Shown here one piece after another: positions 1-8,331 of a stretch of DNA of 64,000 nt (positions are counted from its first letter, which is position 1; every line of letters starts with the position of its first letter). The notes beneath the pieces are model-generated. The model saw nothing but the letters and a program-made list of their open reading frames with translations, was not told where the DNA came from and ran no database searches. Where the stretch lies: contig JAPPLH010000053.1 of the NCBI GenBank assembly GCA_028819505.1, positions 67,563 to 131,562 on the forward strand, read 5' to 3'. Both the position numbers and the translations under genes were made by a program. The DNA is from Acidimicrobiaceae bacterium (GTDB taxonomy: Bacteria > Actinomycetota > Acidimicrobiia > Acidimicrobiales > Aldehydirespiratoraceae).

Positions 1-124
1 CCGGGGGGGGTTATCCCGCGGGGTCTCCCCCGGGGGCCCTCCTACCAATAAAATTCCCCGGGGGGGTTATTTGGGGGTGGGGGGGGGGGTTTTTCTGGGG
101 GGGGGGGGGGGGGGCGCGCCCCCC
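1..124. other. low-complexity G/C sequence at window edge
   Basis: The first ~124 bases are dominated by runs of G and C with a few T/A interruptions, unlike the balanced high-GC coding sequence that begins at about 125. No open frame here matches the kinase that follows. It looks like an assembly or read-end artefact rather than biological sequence, so the true N-terminal part of the first gene is lost. Confidence 0.7.
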
Positions 125-685
125 GATTCCGACTGGCTCATTGCCGGCGGCAGCCTGCCGCCGGGCTCGCCGACCGACCTCTACGCGCGGTTGGCCACCG
201 CGCTGCCCGATGCCGACCGCAAGCTGGTGGTCGACACCAGCGGCGCGGCGCTCGACGCCCTGATCGGCACACCGTGCGCCCTGGTCAAGCCGAACCTCGC
301 GGAGTTGGCCGGCGTGATCGGTCGCCGCCTCGGCACCCTCAGCGAGGTGATCGACGCGGCCGGCAAGCTCCGTCGAGGCGGCTGGCGCTCGGTGCTCGTC
401 AGCATGGGACCGCGCGGAGCAGTGCTTCTGGCCGAGGACGTCTGCTACGGGCCGGCCCCGATGACCGAGGTACGCAACACGGTGGGGGCCGGCGACGCGT
501 TGCTGGCAGGATTCTTGTCGGCCGGCGGCCGCGGCGCTGCCGCGCTGGCTGAGGGCCTGGCGTGGGCGAGGGCCGCGGTCCAGTCAACGGACACGCTGGC
601 GCAGGCGGTCACCGACGGTGACCGGCGGGCCGTGCAGGTGACTGCGGACCCCGGTCAGCATCGGCGTGTGGGGGGACTCTCATGA
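125..685 (+). CDS. PfkB-family sugar kinase, C-terminal part (1-phosphofructokinase-like)
   Basis: This is the 3' part of a ribokinase/PfkB-family kinase, which phosphorylates sugars or sugar phosphates with ATP. Visible are the central segment ending in VKPNLAEL, typical of the 1-phosphofructokinase/tagatose-6-phosphate kinase branch, and the signature NTVGAGDALLAGF, whose GAGD contains the catalytic Asp and anion hole. About 185 residues remain of the usual ~310; the N-terminus lies in or beyond the corrupted window edge. Its stop overlaps the next gene by 4 bases (ATGA). Lying upstream of PTS genes, it probably phosphorylates the imported sugar phosphate (fructose-1-phosphate or similar). 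The exact substrate cannot be told from this fragment. Confidence 0.8.
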   Translation, partial: DSDWLIAGGSLPPGSPTDLYARLATALPDADRKLVVDTSGAALDALIGTPCALVKPNLAELAGVIGRRLGTLSEVIDAAGKLRRGGWRSVLVSMGPRGAVLLAEDVCYGPAPMTEVRNTVGAGDALLAGFLSAGGRGAAALAEGLAWARAAVQSTDTLAQAVTDGDRRAVQVTADPGQHRRVGGLS

Positions 686-1359
686 CTGAGGCGTTCCCTG
701 TGCGCATCTCCGCCATGTTCCGTGAGGGGTGGACCGGCTACATCCGGAACGTCGGCCCGCTGACAATGGGCGCCCTGGCCACCTTCGCCACCTACGGCGT
801 CTTCCGGTTGCTGGCGGATCGGGCGCTCGACGACGGTCAGGAGATCGCGTCGGTCGTCCTCGATCTCGTGGGACTCGTGCTGGCCGGAACAGTCTCTGCG
901 CCCTGGTACGCGTACGCGATCGACGCCTTCCGGGCGAGGCCGGTCGACCTCGGTGGACCGTGGCGCGAGAGCTCCCTCTTCTCCGCTCAATTCGTGTGCG
1001 CCTTCTGGTTCTGGGCCGCGGTGATGCTCGGTCTGCGCTACCTGTTCGGCCTGCCGTCGATTCTCGCCTTCCTGTTCTACGGCTTCCACGGATATGTCGT
1101 TGCCGACCGGGCCGCCAAGGGCGGCCTCCGGGCGCTCGGGACGAGCGTGAGGCTCGGCCACAAGCGCAGGATGGCGCTGTTCGCCATCCTCACACTCTTT
1201 ATCCTGTTCAACTTCGTGTCCGCCCTTCCGCTCGGCTACGGGGCCTCGCCCTTGACCATCGCGATAAGCGTGGCCGCCTTCTCGGCGACGGCCAGCGTCA
1301 CCTTGGTGTCGGGCGCCTGCCTCTACGACGCCCTGACCGCGCGTTTGGACGAGCAGTGA
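682..1359 (+). CDS. multi-pass membrane protein of unknown function
   Basis: A 225-residue protein with about five hydrophobic segments (roughly residues 24-45, 54-80, 100-140, 165-188 and 191-218) joined by short charged loops, so it is an integral membrane protein. I do not recognise the family; there is no EIIC, kinase or transporter signature. It overlaps the kinase stop by 4 bases (ATGA) and the enzyme I start by 4 bases (GTGA), so it is almost certainly co-translated with the PTS genes. A role in PTS-linked transport or envelope function is only a guess from position. Confidence 0.75.
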   Translation: MTEAFPVRISAMFREGWTGYIRNVGPLTMGALATFATYGVFRLLADRALDDGQEIASVVLDLVGLVLAGTVSAPWYAYAIDAFRARPVDLGGPWRESSLFSAQFVCAFWFWAAVMLGLRYLFGLPSILAFLFYGFHGYVVADRAAKGGLRALGTSVRLGHKRRMALFAILTLFILFNFVSALPLGYGASPLTIAISVAAFSATASVTLVSGACLYDALTARLDEQ

Positions 1360-3062
1360 CCGAGCGCCCCGAACTCCGTGTCGCCGGCACCCCCGCGTCA
1401 GCCGGAGTCGCGCTGGGGCCCGCGATGGTGATCGACGATCAAGAGGTGACGGTGATCGACAGCGCCGATCCGCAGGCGGCGTTCACGGCCGCGGTGGCCG
1501 AGGCGAGCCGAGAGCTCCAGTCGATGTGCGAGGCGGCCCGATCCGCGGGACGGGCCGAGGCCGGCGACGTCCTCGAGGCCCAGGCCCTGATGGCGCGCGA
1601 TCCGATGCTTGTCGACGCGGTGAGCGCCGCCCTCGACGACGGGATGAGCCTGGATGCCGCGCTGAGGAGAGTCGATGAGGAGATCAGCGGCCTCTTCGCC
1701 TCCATCGACGACCCCTACATGGCACAGCGAGCGCAGGACGTGAGCGAGGTTATCGATCGGATCCGCCGGCGCCTCGCCGGCGTCGACTCGCCCGACCCGC
1801 GGCTGATCGGGGTTCCATCCGTCTTGGTGGCGAGGTCGTTGACCGCGGCCGACACCGCCGTCCTCGATCCCGAGCTCGTGCTCGGGTTCGTCACCGAGGC
1901 CGGCGGCCCGACCAGCCACGTGGCCATCATCGCCCGCTCGCTGGGCGTCGCCGCCGTGGTGGGCGCCAGCGGCGTAGTCGCCGGTGTGAGCCCGGGCGAG
2001 CAGGTCGCACTGGACGGATCCACAGGCGATGTGGTCATTCACCCGAGCGAGAGCACGGCCGCGGACTTCCGGGCCCGCCGGGCCGCGGCCGAGGCGGAGA
2101 CGGCCGCGGCCGAGCGGTTCCGGGGGATAGGCGTGTCCTTCGGCGGACGGCCGATCGGGGTGTCGGCCAATGTCGGGTCCAGCGAGGACATCGCTCGCGC
2201 CGTCGAAGCGGGCGCAGAGGGCATCGGGTTGCTTCGCACCGAGTTCTTGTTCCTCGACCGCACCGAGGCGCCCACGGAGCAGGAACAGGTGGACTTCTAC
2301 TCGCTCGCCGGATCGTCCTTCAGTGAGCCGGTGGTTGTACGGACGTTCGACATCGGCGGGGACAAGCCGGCGCCGTACCTGGAGGTCGAGACGGAGGAGA
2401 ACCCATTCCTCGGCGTGCGGGGCGCGCGCCTGTACAGCCGATGCCCGGAGGTATTCGACACCCAGGTGCGCGCCATCCTGCGGGCTGCCGGAACCGGTGA
2501 CGTGCAGATGATGCTCCCCATGGTCTCCACCGTCGAGGAAGTCATCGATCTGCGCGGCCGGGTCGAGCAAGCGGCGGCGAGCCTCGAAGCGGAGGGTGTC
2601 CCCCATGCCGTGCCGCCGATCGGGGTGATGGTCGAGGTCCCGTCGGTGGCCCTGACGGCCGCGGCGGTGGCCCCGCACGTCGACTTCTTCTCGATCGGGA
2701 CGAACGACCTCACCCAGTACGCGATGGCAGCAGACCGCACGAACGGAGCGCTCGACAACCTCCAGGATGCGCTCCACCCCGCCGTGCTCGCCCTCTGCGA
2801 GCGCACCGTGGCAGCCGCCCGGCGTCACGGCATCAGCGTCTCTGTCTGCGGTCTCCTGGCGGCCGATCCTCTGGGCGCGGCAGTGCTCACTGCCATGGGC
2901 GTCGACAAGCTCTCGGTGAGCGCCCGGTTCGTCAACATCATCAAGTCGGTGGTCGACTCGCTGGATCGGGCCGGGACAGGCCCGATGGTGGAGGCGGCCC
3001 TGAGCGCGCCGACGGCCGGCGACGTTCGACGCATCGTCCGGGACGCACTGGGCCGGACGTGA
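1356..3062 (+). CDS. ptsI: phosphoenolpyruvate-protein phosphotransferase (PTS enzyme I)
   Basis: Enzyme I takes phosphate from PEP and passes it to HPr, the first step of all PTS sugar uptake; it is cytosolic. The 568-residue length matches the family (~570). The phosphorylated His is H188 in GGPTSHVAIIARS, and the C-terminal PEP-binding barrel shows GIGLLRTEFLF, GARLYSRCPEVF and FSIGTNDLTQYAMAADR. The GTG start at 1356 is chosen because it overlaps the preceding stop (GTGA) and puts the His at the usual position near 189; the frame stays open further upstream but that part is antisense-like filler. Its own stop overlaps the regulator start in the same way. With HPr and EIIABC in one locus, this organism probably keeps its general PTS proteins here. 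Confidence 0.95.
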   Translation: MTERPELRVAGTPASAGVALGPAMVIDDQEVTVIDSADPQAAFTAAVAEASRELQSMCEAARSAGRAEAGDVLEAQALMARDPMLVDAVSAALDDGMSLDAALRRVDEEISGLFASIDDPYMAQRAQDVSEVIDRIRRRLAGVDSPDPRLIGVPSVLVARSLTAADTAVLDPELVLGFVTEAGGPTSHVAIIARSLGVAAVVGASGVVAGVSPGEQVALDGSTGDVVIHPSESTAADFRARRAAAEAETAAAERFRGIGVSFGGRPIGVSANVGSSEDIARAVEAGAEGIGLLRTEFLFLDRTEAPTEQEQVDFYSLAGSSFSEPVVVRTFDIGGDKPAPYLEVETEENPFLGVRGARLYSRCPEVFDTQVRAILRAAGTGDVQMMLPMVSTVEEVIDLRGRVEQAAASLEAEGVPHAVPPIGVMVEVPSVALTAAAVAPHVDFFSIGTNDLTQYAMAADRTNGALDNLQDALHPAVLALCERTVAAARRHGISVSVCGLLAADPLGAAVLTAMGVDKLSVSARFVNIIKSVVDSLDRAGTGPMVEAALSAPTAGDVRRIVRDALGRT

Positions 3063-4567
3063 CCGCCTCGCTCGACACCCGCGTGCTCCGGATAACTCGG
3101 TGGCTCCTCGACCAGGAGCAGCCGAGAAGCACCGCGTCGGTGGCCGCCGACCTGGGGCTGAGCGAACGAGTGGTCCGGTATCGCTTGGACCACATCGATC
3201 GGTACCTGCGTTCCTGCGGCGCCGAACTGGTGCGAAAGCGGGGCTTGGGCCTGGTGGTCGAGGGGCCGCCCGATATCCGGGCCCGGATCACCGCCGATCT
3301 CCCGCCCCTCTCCGATGCGCCCAGGGTCTACGCCCCCGAGGAGCGGATGCGCATCCTTCTCGCCGCGCTGCTCTGGTCCGCGCCTTCGGTGGTGTCCCTC
3401 GATCAGCTCCACCGCGAACTCCAGGTGTCGAAGACATCGGCGCGCCGCGATCTGCGGGCGGGCGAGCCATGGCTGGAGCGCAAGGGGCTGCCTCTGGTGC
3501 GCCGACCCGGGAAGGGAATAACCGTTGTCGGAACCGAGCGCCGCATCCGGCAAGTCATCGTGCAACTCATTCTCGAGGCCATCCCCGAGGAGGTGCTGCT
3601 GCTTCAACTGGCAGACGACGCAGCGGCGCGGTCGACGGCGAACGTCCGCGTTCCAGTGGGGCTGCGAGAGCGGATCTTCACGCTGCCGCTGCGGGACACG
3701 GCGGCGATCGTGCGCTCGAGCGCCCTGGGCCAGACCCTCACATCGGGCCGCAGCGACCTGGTGTTCGCGCTGTTCCTGGCGGTGTCGGTGGCGAGGACCC
3801 GCGAAGGGCACAGCGTGGCCGTCGAAGCCGGCCTGCACCGATCGGTGATGGACCATCCCATCGCCGCAAGCGTCGCCGACATCGTTCCCGGCCTCGAGAG
3901 CCTCGTCGGGGCGTTCCTGCCCGCTCCCGAGGTTGCGGCGGTCACCGAGTATCTCCTCGGTCTTGACTCGCTCGACACCGTGAGGTCGGACTCGGCCTCC
4001 ATCAGCGCGGATCTGCTCGATCGGATCATGGGATTCGCGGGCGAGCATCTGCATGCCGCGCTCCGCGAGGACTTGGAGCTCCGGCGCGGTCTGGCGGCGC
4101 ACCTGGAGCGGCTCGGCGTCCGCCTGCGCTACGGCCTGCCGGTCCACAACCCGCTCCTGCACGAGGTGCGTGAGCGCTATCCCGACGTCTACGACGTCGC
4201 GGTGGAGGTCGGCGCGGTGATCGAGTCGGCGATGCAGCTGCCGGTCGTTGAGGACGAGATCGGCTTCATCACGATGTACCTGTCCGGCGCGATGGAGCGT
4301 GCCCGTCTGAGACCCCGGCGTCGCGCCCTGATCGTGTGTCCGAGCGGGATGGCGACCGTCTGGGTCCTGGTGTCCCGGATCCAGGCCGAGTTCCCGGAAC
4401 TCGATCTCGTCGAGGTTCTCTCGGAGAGGGGCTACGAGGAGCTCGCCCACGGCGAGTTCGACCTAGTGATCTCCACGGTTCCCCTGGTGGACAACAAGAT
4501 GCCGGTCGTGGTGGTCAGCCCATTGTTGTCGGCGACAGACGTCGGCAGATTGGCCCGTTACGCCTGA
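3059..4567 (+). CDS. PRD-containing PTS transcriptional regulator (MtlR/LicR type)
   Basis: A 502-residue regulator of sugar PTS genes. The N-terminus carries a helix-turn-helix (about residues 14-45, SVAADLGLSERVVRYRL) and a second winged-helix-like region, so it is likely a DNA-binding activator rather than an RNA-binding antiterminator. The middle (about 185-400) resembles tandem PTS regulation domains, phosphorylated on His by HPr or EIIB. The C-terminus has an EIIB-like fold starting ALIVCPSGMATVW, with a Cys at the phosphorylation position. It overlaps ptsI by 4 bases and precedes the mannitol-type EIIC by 149 bases, the expected position for a regulator of that transporter. MtlR-type members often also carry an EIIA domain, which I do not see here. 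Confidence 0.85.
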   Translation: MTASLDTRVLRITRWLLDQEQPRSTASVAADLGLSERVVRYRLDHIDRYLRSCGAELVRKRGLGLVVEGPPDIRARITADLPPLSDAPRVYAPEERMRILLAALLWSAPSVVSLDQLHRELQVSKTSARRDLRAGEPWLERKGLPLVRRPGKGITVVGTERRIRQVIVQLILEAIPEEVLLLQLADDAAARSTANVRVPVGLRERIFTLPLRDTAAIVRSSALGQTLTSGRSDLVFALFLAVSVARTREGHSVAVEAGLHRSVMDHPIAASVADIVPGLESLVGAFLPAPEVAAVTEYLLGLDSLDTVRSDSASISADLLDRIMGFAGEHLHAALREDLELRRGLAAHLERLGVRLRYGLPVHNPLLHEVRERYPDVYDVAVEVGAVIESAMQLPVVEDEIGFITMYLSGAMERARLRPRRRALIVCPSGMATVWVLVSRIQAEFPELDLVEVLSERGYEELAHGEFDLVISTVPLVDNKMPVVVVSPLLSATDVGRLARYA

Positions 4568-4716
4568 GCCGCCCGGTCGGTGGGCACCTGGCACCTGCAT
4601 TGTGTGCCGAAATGTCGTATGGCGGTGGTGCGGTATTGGCAGTAGGCAAAGCTCACATCGCCAAGCGTCGAGGTGCGAAGCTTGAAGCCGTCACTCGACG
4701 CGAGGAGGACCCGCGC
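4568..4716 (+). promoter_or_regulatory. leader region of PTS EIIC gene with inverted repeat
   Basis: This 149-base gap separates the regulator from the EIIC gene. It holds a 7-bp inverted repeat (cgtcgag at 4666-4672, ctcgacg at 4694-4700) directly before a strong ribosome binding site, gaggagg at 4702-4708. The repeat could be an operator for the PRD regulator or an RNA hairpin that masks the binding site. No convincing -35/-10 pair was found. Confidence 0.35.
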
Positions 4717-5856
4717 ATGCTACAGCGTGTTCAACGTTTCGGCGGCTTCCTCTCCAGCATGGTCATACCGAACATCGGTGCGTTCATTGCATGGGGATTC
4801 ATAACCGCCCTGTTCATTCCGCCCGGCTGGCTGGAGAAGACCGGCCTCGACTGGGACTGGGGGGCGATCACCGGGAACACGGTCGGCCCGATGATCAAGT
4901 ACCTGCTGCCCCTGCTCGTCGCGTACACCGGCGGCAAGCTGATCCACGGCCACCGGGGCGGCGTCCTCGGCGCGGTCGCGGTGATGGGTGTCATCGGCGG
5001 TGCCTCGTTCGAGCTGGCGGAGGGCGCCGTCATCGGCGATCCGCCGCAGTTCCTGGGCGCCATGGTCGTCGGCCCGCTCGCCGGCTGGGTGATGAGGGAG
5101 ATCGACAAGTACCTGGAGGACAAGCGCCCCGCCGGGTTCGAGATGCTCATCAACAACTTCTCCCAAGGCATCGCGGGCCTTTTCCTGGCCATGCTCGGCT
5201 ACGTCGTCATCGGCCCCATCATGTCGTGGCTCGCCGAGCGCTTCGGCGACATGGTGGAGGGCCTCAGCGACGCCGGGCTGCTGCCGTTGATGGACCTGCC
5301 CATCGAGGTCGGCAAGGTGCTGTTCCTCAACAACGCCATCAACCACGGCGTGCTGACGCCGCTCGGCGCCACGGACGTGACTGAGAGCGGCCGGTCGATC
5401 TACTACATGCTCGAGTCGAATCCCGGACCCGGTCTGGGTCTGCTGCTCGCCTACTGGTTCGCCGGCAAGGGTCTGGCGAAGCTGTCCGCTCCGGGCGCCA
5501 TCATCATCCACTTCTTCGGCGGCATCCACGAGGTCTACTTCCCGTTCGTCCTGATGAACCCGGTGATGATCGGGGCCATGTGGGCAGGTGGAATCATCGC
5601 CGACATCGTGTTCGTGATATTCGATGCGGGCCTAACCGGGCCTCCGTCCCCGGGAAGCATCTTCGCCTACTTCACCTTCACGCCGAGCGATGGAGCCGCG
5701 GCAGCCGGGGTGTATCTGGGCATGGCCGCGGGAGCGGCTGCGGCGTTCGTGGTCGGAACGATCCTGCTGCGGTTGTTCCCAGTCAAGGAGATGGACGACA
5801 CCGATGACGACGACACGTCGCTGGGAGACGCCATGGAGGGTGTCCCCTTGGCGTAA
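4717..5856 (+). CDS. mtlA: PTS mannitol-type transporter subunit EIIC
   Basis: The membrane channel subunit of a mannitol-family PTS permease; it moves the sugar while EIIB phosphorylates it. The 379-residue protein begins QRFGGFLSSMVIPNIGAFIAWG, a hallmark of mannitol EIIC, and shows the family's later signatures NNAINHGVLTPLG and FFGGIHEVYFPFVLMNP, containing the conserved GIHE substrate motif. Unlike Escherichia coli MtlA, which is a single CBA chain, it ends after EIIC with an acidic tail; EIIB and EIIA are separate downstream genes. The start at ATG 4717 is chosen for its gaggagg binding site nine bases upstream. Mannitol is the likeliest substrate, though a related polyol is possible. 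Confidence 0.93.
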   Translation: MLQRVQRFGGFLSSMVIPNIGAFIAWGFITALFIPPGWLEKTGLDWDWGAITGNTVGPMIKYLLPLLVAYTGGKLIHGHRGGVLGAVAVMGVIGGASFELAEGAVIGDPPQFLGAMVVGPLAGWVMREIDKYLEDKRPAGFEMLINNFSQGIAGLFLAMLGYVVIGPIMSWLAERFGDMVEGLSDAGLLPLMDLPIEVGKVLFLNNAINHGVLTPLGATDVTESGRSIYYMLESNPGPGLGLLLAYWFAGKGLAKLSAPGAIIIHFFGGIHEVYFPFVLMNPVMIGAMWAGGIIADIVFVIFDAGLTGPPSPGSIFAYFTFTPSDGAAAAGVYLGMAAGAAAAFVVGTILLRLFPVKEMDDTDDDDTSLGDAMEGVPLA

Positions 5857-5907
5857 TCAGGCACGGGGGTTGCGTTGGTCCCCCAATGGCGCAACCTCAG
5901 GAGGTCG

Positions 5908-5932
5908 GAGCGGCGGAGGTGTTCCGCCGCTC
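5908..5932 (+). promoter_or_regulatory. hairpin between EIIC and EIIB genes
   Basis: A perfect 10-bp stem (gagcggcgga at 5908-5917, tccgccgctc at 5923-5932) with a 5-base loop lies in the 144-base gap between the EIIC stop and the EIIB start. A weaker pairing (ggttgcg/cgcaacc) lies just before it. There is no T-run. It may act as an attenuator or an mRNA-stabilising element giving different amounts of EIIC and of the soluble PTS proteins. Confidence 0.5.
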
Positions 5933-6000
5933 CGGCACCCCTGCCTTGAATGGGTACCGTGTTGAGACCCGACCACACCGACGATCGACGGGAGGCAGTT

Positions 6001-6330
6001 GTGACAGAGCGAGTCACGAAGACAGCAGACGAAGTGAAGCTCATCGCCTTCGCCTGCGAAGCGGGCATGGGAAGCAGCCTGATGGGGGCCAACCAGCTGA
6101 AGCGCATGGTCAAGAAGGCGAAGCTGGACATCTCGGTCACTCACACCCCTGTGGGTCAGCTGACCGGCGACGCCGATGTGGTGGTCGTCCACAAGGGGCT
6201 GGCCAGGCAGGCCCGGCAGAAGGTTCCCGGCGCGGTCATCGTGCCGTTCACCCTGTTCGTGAACGATCCAGCCGTGAAGCAGTTGGTCTCCACGCTCGCC
6301 GCGGGCGACCCGATCGTCTCGAAGTTGTGA
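6001..6330 (+). CDS. PTS mannitol-type EIIB subunit
   Basis: A stand-alone EIIB protein (109 residues) that accepts phosphate from EIIA on a cysteine and gives it to the sugar bound in EIIC. The active Cys is C19 in the loop FACEAGMGSSLMGA, very like the mannitol EIIB loop (C-x-AGMGSS). The start at GTG 6001 is preferred over an upstream ATG at 5950 because ggagg lies at 5991-5995 and the shorter form begins close to the first beta strand as usual. Its stop overlaps the EIIA start by 4 bases (GTGA), so the two are co-translated. Confidence 0.9.
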   Translation: MTERVTKTADEVKLIAFACEAGMGSSLMGANQLKRMVKKAKLDISVTHTPVGQLTGDADVVVVHKGLARQARQKVPGAVIVPFTLFVNDPAVKQLVSTLAAGDPIVSKL

Positions 6331-6791
6331 ATGCCGTGGCCGACGACGGCCTCGGAAGGGTCCTGACCCCGGACGACATCGTGCTCGGGTGCCGGGCCGA
6401 ATCCAGGGACGAGGCCATTGAGTTCTCCGGCGGCCTGCTGGTCGCCCGAGGCTCGGTGTCCCCCGAGTACGTCGACGCCATGTTGCAGCGTGAGGAAGTC
6501 GTCTCGACCTATCTGGGCAACGGCGTAGCGCTTCCCCATGGGGTGCTGGAGAGCAAGGGCTCCATACGCTCGACCGGGATAGTGGTGGCCCAGTACCCCG
6601 ACGGCGTCGACTGGGGACCGGGAACGGCCCGCCTGGTGGTGGGGCTGGCCGCGGCCGGCGACGATCACGTGCGTGTGCTGTCAAGGCTCGCTGAAGTCCT
6701 TCAGGACGAGGAACTCTGCGAGAGGCTCGCGCAATCGGACGACGTCTCCTTCGTCCATGATCGGCTGACTGCTCCGCCGTCCGACGACTGA
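6327..6791 (+). CDS. PTS mannitol/fructose-type EIIA subunit
   Basis: A 154-residue EIIA of the mannitol/fructose class. It takes phosphate from HPr on a histidine, here H71 in YLGNGVALPHGVLE, the family's conserved site, and passes it to EIIB. The N-terminus LTPDDIVLGCRAESRDEAI also matches the family. The start at GTG 6327 overlaps the EIIB stop. It lies between EIIB and HPr, completing the phosphate chain enzyme I-HPr-EIIA-EIIB-EIIC within one locus. Confidence 0.92.
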   Translation: MNAVADDGLGRVLTPDDIVLGCRAESRDEAIEFSGGLLVARGSVSPEYVDAMLQREEVVSTYLGNGVALPHGVLESKGSIRSTGIVVAQYPDGVDWGPGTARLVVGLAAAGDDHVRVLSRLAEVLQDEELCERLAQSDDVSFVHDRLTAPPSDD

Positions 6792-6809
6792 GCCTGATTG
6801 GAGGGACTT

Positions 6810-7064
6810 GTGTATCTGGAGGTTGTCATCACCAACAGCCATGGTCTTCATGCCAGACCGGCCGCTGAGCTGGTCGAGCGGATGGCGCGATTCGATGCGG
6901 GTGTCCAGATCGAGGTGGGCGACAAGACGGCCAGCGCGGCCAGCATCATGAGCCTCCTCGCCTTGGGGGCCAGTGCCGGCAACACGGCTCGCATCACCTC
7001 CGACGGGCCTGACGCCGAGGAAGCCATGAACGCGGTCGTGGCAGTTCTCACCGAGGACGGCTGA
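6810..7064 (+). CDS. ptsH: phosphocarrier protein HPr
   Basis: HPr (84 residues) carries phosphate from enzyme I to EIIA. The phosphorylated histidine is H14 in NSHGLHARPAAEL, and the second signature ASIMSLLALGAS contains the regulatory serine region around position 46. The start is GTG 6810, with ggaggg at 6800-6805 four bases upstream; an in-frame TTG at 6798 would place the binding site inside the gene. No HPr kinase gene is seen nearby, so whether the serine is used is unknown. Confidence 0.93.
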   Translation: MYLEVVITNSHGLHARPAAELVERMARFDAGVQIEVGDKTASAASIMSLLALGASAGNTARITSDGPDAEEAMNAVVAVLTEDG

Positions 7065-7065
7065 C

Positions 7066-7368
7066 ATGGCCCGGCTCGATCATGACGGCCTGTCGGCGGC
7101 GGTCGCCGCCGCTGTCGGCGCGTCCCCGGACACATCCGGCGCCGCCGACCTCGTTTCCGAGCGGGGCTTCATTGTCGTGGCGGCCGAAGTCGGCGATCTC
7201 AAGAGCGCCTTCAAGAGGGCCAAGAAGATCGACGGCTACCGGTGGGTGGCGATCAACCGCGAAGACCTGTTCGGCGCCAATCCGCTCTCAATCGGATCCA
7301 AGGTCGGGATCCTCGACGCCAACGGCCGCGTCCTGAAGAACGCAGACTCGCCCCGCAAGAAGGTCTGA
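7066..7368 (+). CDS. small hypothetical protein following HPr
   Basis: A 100-residue protein starting one base after the HPr stop, so surely in the same transcript. It is soluble, with an Ala-rich N-terminal half and a basic Lys-rich middle (SAFKRAKKIDGYRWVAINREDLFG) followed by SKVGILDANGRVL, which reads like a small beta-rich fold. I do not recognise a family. Its position suggests a link to PTS function or regulation, but no motif shows a reaction. Confidence 0.6.
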   Translation: MARLDHDGLSAAVAAAVGASPDTSGAADLVSERGFIVVAAEVGDLKSAFKRAKKIDGYRWVAINREDLFGANPLSIGSKVGILDANGRVLKNADSPRKKV

Positions 7369-7460
7369 TCCCCCGCCCAGGCGCTGCGTCGGCGTCCTCC
7401 GGCCGGCCACCCAGCCTGGGGTTGCGTGCGCTTGGCCCGGACGAAGGCGCGGTGCGCCCC

Positions 7461-7466
7461 TATAAT
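7461..7466 (+). promoter_or_regulatory. perfect -10 element upstream of membrane protein gene
   Basis: The hexamer tataat at 7461-7466 stands out in very GC-rich sequence 37 bases before the ATG at 7503. The nearest -35-like hexamer (ttggcc at 7432) is too far away for a normal spacer, so the promoter may rely on an activator or an unusual -35. Confidence 0.5.
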
Positions 7467-7502
7467 GCGCTCTCGTCGACTTGCCTATCGATGGGAGGCA
7501 CA

Positions 7503-7985
7503 ATGCCAACGGCGAACTCATCCGGATCGGGGCTCAGAGGCATGCTCGCCAGGGTCGATGCGAGCGTGTCGATGGCGGCGGTGCTGAGCTTTCACTGGTG
7601 CCTGTTCTGGCTTCTCAACGGATTCGACAAGTTCTTCAATTCGACCGACTTCTTCGGCGCCAACTTCAAGGGGATGCTCGAGGGCGAGCTGCTGGGGCGC
7701 CTGAACCTGGACGCGTCGCTGGCGCAGCCAATCGCCGTGGTCGTCGGGATCATCGAGCTGGTGCTCGGCGTGCTGTTCCTGGCTGCGCTGGCCGGGGTGC
7801 TCGGGCGCCGCGCCGGCGCAGGACGGGCTCTCTCGGGGTGCATCACGCTGAGCGTGCTGTTCTTCGCGCTGCTCACGGCCGGCTCGATCCTCTTCGGCGC
7901 CCGTGACCAGATGCTCCAGCAAGGCGTGTTCATCGCCGCGCTGCTGGGCTCGCGCCTGGTGGTCGGGTCCGGCGACTCCGCCTGA
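7503..7985 (+). CDS. DoxX-like small membrane protein
   Basis: A 160-residue protein with four hydrophobic segments: around residues 23-38, 72-96, 112-130 and 135-152. The early motif HWCLFWLLNGFDKFF and the four-helix plan resemble the DoxX/DUF417-like group of small membrane proteins, whose biochemical role is mostly unclear. The start at ATG 7503 follows gggagg at 7492-7497. It is a single-gene unit with its own -10 element upstream and a hairpin terminator downstream. The family assignment is tentative. Confidence 0.65.
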   Translation: MPTANSSGSGLRGMLARVDASVSMAAVLSFHWCLFWLLNGFDKFFNSTDFFGANFKGMLEGELLGRLNLDASLAQPIAVVVGIIELVLGVLFLAALAGVLGRRAGAGRALSGCITLSVLFFALLTAGSILFGARDQMLQQGVFIAALLGSRLVVGSGDSA

Positions 7986-7992
7986 GGACCGC

Positions 7993-8018
7993 CCCGGCCC
8001 TGCGTCGTCAGGGCCGGG
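7993..8018 (+). terminator. hairpin terminator after membrane protein gene
   Basis: A perfect 10-bp stem (cccggccctg at 7993-8002 and cagggccggg at 8009-8018) with a 6-base loop begins 8 bases after the stop codon. It lacks a T-run, as many actinobacterial terminators do. Confidence 0.7.
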
Positions 8019-8331
8019 TGAACACCCTGGCGCCCGGACCGGCGGGCACCGGCACGGCGCGCTAGCAGGGGCCCGAGCCTGAGGCCGGGGTTGCCGGGTG
8101 GCCGCTCCCCGGACCAGGAGACGGCGCAGGGACTTCAAGCTCGCAGGAAGACCCTTCCGGCGGATGTGAATGTCTGTACATTCCGTGATCCGCCCTTTTT
8201 TCCGGTATTTGTATTGCAGTCACGATGCACGTCGTGTATTGTGCGGTGCAAGCTTCGCGCCGGCTTCGACGGGTGCGCCTCGGCAAGTCATTGCCTTTAC
8301 GCCCATGCCGAACGCCGAAGCGAGGCAGCCC
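8019..8331. other. gap upstream of coiled-coil protein gene
   Basis: About 310 bases without a convincing gene. The right half (8150-8290) is less GC-rich than its surroundings, with a T-run (ccctttttt) and ttgcag at 8214, consistent with a promoter for the following gene. The coiled-coil frame itself is open back to 8170, so an earlier start (ATG 8170 or 8305) is possible. Confidence 0.4.

Noticed and set aside
71-124. Gly-rich N-terminus of the first open frame
   Set aside because: It is translation of a poly-G stretch at the window edge, not kinase sequence.
729-1355. Long upstream extension of the enzyme I frame
   Set aside because: It overlaps the membrane protein gene completely and reads as Arg/Pro-rich filler; the GTG at 1356 gives the normal enzyme I length.
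1398-2828. Long minus-strand open frame opposite ptsI
   Set aside because: Antisense frame rich in His, Gly and Arg, typical of high-GC shadows; enzyme I motifs are clear on the plus strand.
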